Shown here one piece after another: positions 46,701 to 55,700 of a stretch of DNA of 60,000 nt (its first letter is position 1; each line of letters opens with the position of its first letter). The position numbers and the translations under genes were made by a program. The stretch spans positions 1,460,001-1,520,000 of the forward strand of contig WPIO01000083.1 of NCBI GenBank assembly GCA_009760855.2. Reading direction: 5' to 3'. The notes beneath the pieces are model-generated. The model saw only the letters and a program-made list of their open reading frames with translations, searched no databases and was not told the origin of the DNA. Source of the stretch: Cristatella mucedo (lineage: Eukaryota > Bryozoa > Phylactolaemata > Cristatellidae).

Positions 46701-49700
46701 ATGGGCCGTTAGACTTGCAAGTAGGGGCTTACAGAAATCCAAGCGGGATGTCAAAAGTGCACGGAGCAGCTTTGCTGCTTCGGTAACCTTGTCTGAGCAA
46801 GCCCGAATCATGCCATGTTGCCTAGCTGTTATTAGGCCGACTGGGCTGTGGAGCTAGTACAGTAATCAAGCGATTGGTCAGCTTGGAACGAGACTACCGG
46901 ATTGCTTGACTGAACTTATCTAGCTAACCCCCCACCTGTTTGGTACTTTGCCATAGTCACCCAGCTCCTTAATGCAGGTGTGTGGCATGCCGGCAGGGTT
47001 TTCTGCATGATGGTTGCATTCACTTTTTTCGTCCTCGCGTTTGCATACAGCTCTCAGCGCCCCGGCAGCCAAGTCGATAATATCGTTCGTGTGCATCGCT
47101 TAAATTAAGAATGAGCAGTCACTGTTCTCGCAGGTGGAGTCGGACAGCAAATATGAACGCATCGGTGGTACGTCCATGGGTGGTGGAACCTTCTGGGGTC
47201 TTGGCATGCTGCTCACTGGTGCGAGAACATTTGACGAGCTTCTTCGGCTAGCAGAATCGGGGGATCATCGCCATGTCGACCTACTTGTCAAGGATATATA
47301 TGGTGGTGCATATGAGATGCTTGGCTTGCCAGAAGATCTGATTGCCAGCAGCATGGGAAAGGCTACTCGTGACACACGTAAGTGTTAATGCTGCCGATTA
47401 TCACCGAACTTACGAGGATTTTTTCTCACCGTGTGAGTGTTTAGTCTAGCACTTTTGTCTTGCCAGTTTTTGTCAAATGAGTATTCAGAAGTCGGCTATC
47501 CACTTAAGTTATCTCACGTTGCTATAAGGAGCAATGCCAAAGGCTTATGCGACATATGGTCATTTTTAGAATTGAAATTTTTCTTCATGGGCTCTAACAA
47601 AAGGAATTTTCACAGCGTTTAGTACCGAGAGCCAAGGGGCTTGTGTCCGCTCGTTGATCTGCACTTTTAGCTTGCCAGGCAAAGCTTATGCCGAATGAGG
47701 TTAATTCCTCACTTTAGTACTCGACATTCATTATTCTTCAGTGTACACTGGTAGCTTTACCCTTACTTTTACTGATAGCAGCTGCAACTGAGTTTCGCCA
47801 GATTACCCAGAATAAGATGGGTATCCAATGGTTTCAGATATGGCTAACTCAAAACACATCAAGTGTAGCCTGTGGGCTGCACAGCGTTGCTTGTTTGCTA
47901 ATATGTATGATCTTCGGCTGAACTACTACCCAAACGTTAGCTGAATCAGAATGCTGGCCTCCTTGGAATATGAGCATTTGATGCATGAGCGAATGTGTAT
48001 TTGCTGCCAATCCCTCTGGCAGGTGTGGGTATTTAGTGCCAGCCACTCGTCGGTCAGTTAGTCAGCTGACATGCACTCTTTGGTGTTTTCACCGTACTGC
48101 TGTTGCTAGTTAGACATGAGAGGATTTTGTTAGGCGTGCACATTCAGCAATGGCTGCTCACAGAATGAGCTGCCATTGCTTGTCACTGACCATTGCCTGT
48201 GGTGAGGCAATTTTAGAGCACATTGCGTCGTGCTTGTGTTTCGATCGTTCATTTCTGTAATGCAGTGCTTCAATTCAAGAAGGAGGACATAATAAAAAGC
48301 TTGCTGTTCTTTATCAGCAATGACATCGGTCAGATTGCCTACCTGCATGCACAGCTCCACGGTCTCAAGAGGATATACTTTGGCGGCTATTTCACCAGGG
48401 GTCAGCCATTCACAATGCATACCATATCATATGCAATCAACTATTGGTCCAAGGTAGCTAATGTGCAGGCTCGGCTTTATGGCATGGTTGCATCTCATTA
48501 TCGTACATGATTGCCAGACGTCGTCCATGCTCGCCTCATGCCTTCGTCGAACCAGCGCTTTGCATGCCATCGAACCATTATGTTGCATGCCGTTGATCCT
48601 CACCGATATTTGGATGCAGATGCTTGGCTTGAGAGCCACATCGAAAATGCATTCATAGAGAGGCCGAGAGCACAACTTATGTGTATGTGTATGTGCTTGC
48701 TGGTCATTTGCCTGCTCCTTGTGAGCCGACTGGTTGTTTAGTTCAGCTTCTCTGCGTGGTCGTCATCCCAGATATTAGCTCTACTTGCTAAGTTTGTCTT
48801 CTTTAGTGTTTAATCAATGCCTGGTGCTTGGTAAAACAAGCAAGCTATTTAAACTCACAAGGCAGTGGAGGGCAATAGTGCTTCACAATTTGGAATGCCT
48901 TGGACAGGGCCTGCATTGACCTTTACCAGCTGCACAAGCTTTTGTGAAAACAGCTGGGCTCCAAATAGTAGCACTCGATGTCGGAAGCAAGCCTCACTAT
49001 GAGTGGTGACGGTGGCTATAAGACTGTCGTGGGGCGATCCTAAAAACAGCAGAAATGCTGTGAGGGATCCTTGTGCCATTTCTTTACCAGTAAGATCTGC
49101 TCTTAATGTCTGCAGCTTGCTGGTTGCATCGTCGAGGGGCACAGTGCGGCTACCAGCCCTGTCGCCTCGGCCAGCAGAATGGTTAGGTGGCTAAGGTGCA
49201 GCTGGGCTAGTGGAAAGTTAATTCGGCCAGCTAAGAGTCGGTTCTGCTGCTGCTGCTGTGGATGCTTTGTGAAGGTTGGGAGGTTAGGGCTGCCTCTTAT
49301 CGAGATACTAAAATTCACGCTCTGACCCGCAATTCTTGTGTCTTTACGAGGGCTGTGAGGGTGCTTAGGAACCTGCCTCTTGCTGTAAGCATGCAGTGCA
49401 TGGACCAGTGGTTTAGCTTTAAGAGATGCAGAATACTGCTGCTAGTGCTAGCCGTGCATCACCAGATTTTTCTTTGCTTAATGAAATCCGACTGCAGTCC
49501 TGCTTGTAGTTGCTTCACCAGCACTATCCATTGCTACCTATTGCTGCCTAGTGTCGCCACGGGCAATCGCCGTGAGCTTGTCTGTTAAATTCGTACTGCT
49601 GCCTACTTAACTCTTGTGACTAATAGTACTAATAGTATCCCTCTTATAGGGCACGATTCAGGCTCTTTTCCTTCGTCACGAAGGCTATTTGGGAGCTATT

Positions 49701-52700
49701 GGCGCCTTTCTCAAAGGGTCTGAAGAGGATGGTGAGTGCTTTGTTGTGACTCAGTATGAACTGCTGATGATTGTGGGTGTGATGTTGATGCTCCGGAATA
49801 ACTGAGCTCGATTCCAGTTGGCCTGGATTCTTGTGTGCTAGGATAAACAAAATTATAATGCAATCTATGTCCAAATGTAGGGGTGCATGCAATGCATTGG
49901 CCTTGTTGCATTGGACACGGGTTTGTGCTGCACGATCGTGATGCTTGGCCACACATGTGCTCTATTGATGCTACGTTGATTACTGCTGCCAGTCCGTGGT
50001 ACCTAAAGATACCCGATGTCAAGTGTGGTTGTTGCTTTACCTTCCTATCTCGAGCTTGGTATATACGAATAGCTAGTAGGTTAGAATGTTTATAAGCATC
50101 AGTTAGCCACTTGTCTTGCTGCATCCAGTCGTTGGCTACCTCCTAAATGTAATGGTATAAATTCGGAAACCGCCGTGTCTAATGCTAGTCTATGGCAAAT
50201 AAGCATGTAAATACGTGTGCTTGCAGAAATTGGAGGATGTTCAAAATCTCTTACGTGCGTGCTTGCAGAAATTGGATGATATTCTAACCTTACAGACGTC
50301 GTAGAGCAATCTTGAGTCCACAAGTTCAAAAGCCTGACGGTAAAAGTAGGGAAAATATAGCTTCTATTGGTGCTTCACAAACGGATTGAAGTTGATATGT
50401 GTTTCAGTACCCCACCCGAGTGGAGAAAGAGGAAGGGGGAGAGAGACAAAGAGAGAGGGAGGTAGAGAGAGGGTGAGAGGGATAGTGAGAGAAAAAGAAA
50501 GAGGCAGAGAGACAAGCAGACAATGCATAGGAGGTAGAAAGACAAATAGGCAGAGAGCACAGGAGACTGCGAGACAAGCAGACAGGGTGCAGAAGTGCTA
50601 ACCCAAAATTGTAAATGTGAAAAATTCCAGCCTCATTGTAATGTTTATCGTGCTGTGACACTTCGAAGGCGTTTTCAGCTGGCAGTTTGCTGATGCTTCT
50701 CTCGCTCTGCTCCCGATGCATTCAGTGCTGCATTTTCCTTTCTTGGCATCTAGAATTACCCTGCTTGCTGCATGGAAGTTGTCTGCAGTAGTCCTTATTT
50801 GATGATATGGGCAATCTGCATCTGTTGCAGCTCTGCAATATAACACTAATTAACCAGTTTGGCTAAGTACATAATTGGCTGCTCACGCTAAGAGACAGTG
50901 GATGCAATCACTATGTATGGTTATGCCCCTGCCATTTTTTTGTAACTTGGGCACAATTGAAACCCCGACTGGGGTTTGTCTTAGATATTGCTGTGTCGAC
51001 TGTTTAGTGAGCTCTTGCAATTAATTGTTTTCGAACCCAAAACAGAAGGGTCCATGTGCTATGCTGTCCCTACTAGTTCATCATTATTCTCGTTATGCTT
51101 GGTACATGCATATTGTAAGTGAGCTATTTTAGCTGCCATCCAACTGGTGGCCGTACGAGTTTGCATCTGAAGTGATAAAACTGGCATTTAGGTTTGATAC
51201 AAATCCCACGAAGCCAGGTATTTTAAAGCAGCAAGTAGCTTTTATTCCAAAATGGTGCACTGAGACCGATTATGGAGCAGTGAGCCACTTAATATTTTGT
51301 TCTTGTTTAGTATTATACTAACTGCTTTGGTCATTAGTACCTTCATGTAATGGAAAGACCTGCATGGGTTTGGAGATCCGTGGGGATATTCTGCCTTTGT
51401 TGGCTTTCAGCTATTGTTCATGGACCTGGGCAGTCAAGACAAGTCCACGTGCATGGACATGCTAGGCTGTGCCATCTTGTATGAAAACAGGGTTATTACT
51501 TGTGAGCTTTTGCCAATCGTGTGCTTGCTTGATTTCTTACAAGGCAATCAAACAGCAGCCTGCCAGTGCCATGTCTTCTAGCCCCACCCTACAGCCTGCG
51601 TTCAGCAGCATGTTTTTCCATCGATATTACTCTGGACATTAAGTAATGATGGGATTTCTCTTCCCACTCGAGCAATTCTTAAAATGTCGCTTTCGAACTG
51701 TGGTAAAAAGGCATGTTTTGAACTGATGGTTATTTCTAATAGAAATAGTTACATGATTGCTTAGAGTTGGTTCCATACTGTTATCTGATGTACACATATT
51801 TTATTCAGAAACCAGTTTGTACACGTGGGAAGAGAATTATGCTGGAAGTTCGGGTTTGGGCAGCCCTCGATATCAACGTTGGCCTTTGGCTGCACATAAT
51901 TCGGTAATTATTATCAACTGCTAAGTTCTTTGGCAAACGCTTGTATCTTTTGTGATTTGGTTCACGATTGAAAAAATAGCTATTTGTCTACTGTTCTATG
52001 CTAATGTTTATGATTTGTGTGCCATCAAAAAAATTTCTTGTAGCTATTAAGGTGGAACATAAGCAGACTGACAAGCAAGTAATAGCTCACCTTGCACATG
52101 TCTGGTAGTATTTCTCAGTTAAAAATATAATTCATTTATATAGCGCCCCAAAAGAACTTAATCTCTATTCAGGCGCTTCACATATGCCTTGGGGCTCAAG
52201 CCCACGACCTCAGTCAGACCTCGGTCGGAGTGAGCACCTTAACCGCTAGACCAAACCAGCTCGGCAGTTACAGCAATGTGCCTAGCATTAGGTTAGGAAC
52301 AGTAAGTTTGCATCAGCAAATATGTGTAATGGGTTGGAGTATTGTTAAGATTCATTGTTTTACACATGTATCTATCATTAACCTGCAGTGGTGATGAGGC
52401 CGTGAAAACATAGTAACTCCATCGATGCAACCACCGTAACACACATCTTTTGGGGAGGGCATCGTTATCATCCGAAAAACCTCAGAACAATGCTAAGATG
52501 ATTTCATTCCAAGCCTACGTACCTCTCCTACCCTGGTTACTACGTTCATCACTTGATTACTGCACTAAGCTGAGAGCTCGTTGGTCACAGATTCTGGATA
52601 TGCCGATAAGTCATAATCTGCAACTTCACATCTCGGAGAGACAGAACGAGTCATGGCTTGCCATAATTCTGTCTGTGGTTCTATGCCACGTCCTCCACTT

Positions 52701-55700
52701 TTGCATGTCAGCTCGATGGAACTTTAGGCTAACTCTTTGATAGAAATCCTTCTGAGTCCACGTGCCTCATGCTTGTCTTCATAGTTTGATCAATGGAGTG
52801 GCTGGTAGAGCTCGTAAGCCTTAAAAGATAGATGTAGTGAAAAGGCTCCAACGAGCCATTATGTGCATTTCTGCCGATGAACACTGTGAGCTGATTCAAA
52901 CTTTTTTGGTTTTGGCTGTCGGCAAACACAGACACCAGGCTGGGCATTAGTTGTGATACACATAGAAATCAGCCGATTCTTGCAACATACAGAGGCTGGC
53001 GTACCCACAGTAAAATGGCTGGTCACCAGTCGGCATACAGCCCAGCGTTCCATCACCATGAATGTGGCACTTGCCTTTCAGTCTTGGTTTGCATTGATGC
53101 ACATTTTTTGCAGAAAGCTGCCTGGTGACATTAGCCTGCTTACATGATTGCACAACGCATGCAGAACAAGGCCGAGTTGAATTTCATGTCCACTGTCGAA
53201 GCAGAAGGTTTTCTCTACATTGGGTGATCCAAGTTCTACGAATGATTGCACAAGGCTTTTGCAGGGACTGGTAGACACGTTACTTAATGCACGATATGTG
53301 CTTCCTTAGATTGATTTGCAGTTCTGTAAATGACTTTGTGTTTTGCTTTCAGTTTGAAGCCTTCGAGGTCAGCCGACATGGTGGAACCCTTGTGCCCTGC
53401 CCCTTGCTGCACGATCTGTCTTCATATCGTCCCGATACAGTAGATCTCACAGAAGATACAGCTGCCCGAAAGTATTGGCTGCAATGCTTTCGGGATGCTT
53501 TGAGTCAGGTGAGTCTGATGCAAGACCCGACTCGTTTGTTCAGACTTCAGACAGGCTGCTTGTATGCATGCTTAACGTGTCACCATGTATGAACATAAAT
53601 AAGCATGCCATATGTATCGAAATCTAGTAAGTGAACGGGTTATCACTATTTGCTTTAGTGGATTGGCGCATTTATAAGCAATCGAATGCCTGTATGATTT
53701 ATAAGCAATCGACATGCTAAGTGCTTTGTGAACGTTTTGTCAGTATCAGACTTTTCCAAAGTTTCTCTATTACAGTTTGTTCACCTTGCCATAGAGAGCA
53801 GCACTGACACAGATACAGCTCAAAGCCGAGCCAAGGCATTCGAAAAAGAGTATGTCAGCATGCTTGATGTACTACACGAGAACCCAACGTAAGCTGTCAG
53901 CTCGTATTGTGGCTGCTGTTCTAACGAGAATGTGCAATAAACCTCTAGTAATAAACGACCTTATTTCTGAAAATGGTATCGACCTGCTCGCCCTAACTGA
54001 AACTTGGCTGAAATCGATAAACTGCCCGACAATTAAAGACGCTACTCCATCTGGTTTCACGTTCTTTCACACCCCTAGATCAATCAAAACTGGAGGTGGA
54101 GTTGCTATGATCGTGCGCTCAAAATTCAACTTCAAGCCATTTGCGGTACCCTCGAAGCAGTCTTTTGAATCAATTGTCCTGGTCTCACCCGAAAACAAGC
54201 TACCGATAGTGGCAGTAGTCTATCGCCCACCAGGTACCAAATCCTCCTTTATCTCAGATTTCTCTGATCTCATTTCGATTCTGTGTGCAAGAAATCGATC
54301 CTTCCTCGTTATGGGTGATTTCAACGTTCACTTTGATAACTTATCTGACGCTTTCAGCACCGAATTTCGTACATTGACAGACTCATTATCTCTTGTGACT
54401 CATGTGCATGGCCCTACCCACATCAAGGGTCACACACTCGACCAAAATTTTTCTCATATAACTGCACTTTGTCATCACCAGTTATCACCAAATCCTGCTT
54501 ATCTGACCACATGCAGATCTCATTCAATCTACAGTGTGTGCCCACATTCTCCTCTAAAATAACATGTGAATCGCGAAACCTCAAGACCCTTGACATCGAT
54601 GCTGTCCGTGCGAGCATATCTGCTTCACCTTTGCTGCTCAGTCCTCCCTCCGATCTGTCATCACTGGTAGATTGCTACAACACGACACTAGCTGACACGC
54701 TCGACGAGTTTGCACCTCTGACAAAGCGCACTGTGCGCCCCCGCCCAGACGGCCTATGGTTTACCACAGACATTAAACTAGCCAAGTCTACTAAACGAAA
54801 GCTTGAAAAGGCATACAAAAGATCCGGACTAACTGTCCATCGACAGGCATATGAAGACTACTGTAGGTCGTACCAATCGATCCTAGCAAAGGCTAAGTCT
54901 AGCTTCTATAGAAACATTGTTGAATCACAGATGCACAATCCAAAAATGCTGATGTCGACAATAAACCATCTCCTCAACCGTTCCCAGGTTAGCTCCTTAC
55001 CAGATGATCCTTGTGATGATCTAGCCGATCGCTTCTCTCGATTCTTTGTGCAGAAGATAGACAAGATCAGGGAGTCCATCCCGGCGATGACAACCTTCCC
55101 ACTAGAATGCTGTTCCTCGGTTCCTGGCTGCGCCTCAATGTCTGCATTTAAACAGGTCACTAGTGATGTAGTCCTAAAGCTCGTATCTCAATCAAAGAAG
55201 ACAACAAGTCCACTGGACCCTATTCCCACTGTCCTGCTCCTACGTTGCATTGATCTGCTGCTGCCATGCATAACCAACATCATTAATATGTCATTAGCCT
55301 CAGGTCAGGTCCCAGCACCTTTCAAAAAAGCTGTAGTCAGGCCACTTCTCAAGAAAGCTACACTAGACCAAGAGAACTTAAGCAACTACCGCCCAGTCTC
55401 CCTTCTACCATTCCTGTCAAAGACACTGGAACGGGTCGTGGCAGACCAGCTGAACTCGTATATCGAAACCTCACACCTTGCTAGTAAGTTCCAGTCTGGC
55501 TTTAGAGCTAATCACTCCACAGAGTCAGCATTGCTTCGGGTATACAACGACCTACTTAGGAATGCAGACATGGGTAGAGTGTCTCTGCTTGTTTTGCTCG
55601 ATCTTTCGGCAGCTTTTGATACCATCGATCACGAAGTACTTCTAGAGCGCCTCTCATCTCGCCTGGGCATCACTGGCACTGCTCTGCAGTGGTTCAGGTC

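Noticed and set aside
50404-50590. Leu/Ser/Pro-rich frame on the minus strand
   Set aside because: Derived from a purine-rich GAGAGA-type low-complexity tract in PANK4 intron 7.
53852-54000. Apparent start of the L2 endonuclease frame inside PANK4 exon 10
   Set aside because: The ATG at 53852 is out of frame in the exon; the L2 part begins only after the exon 10 donor.
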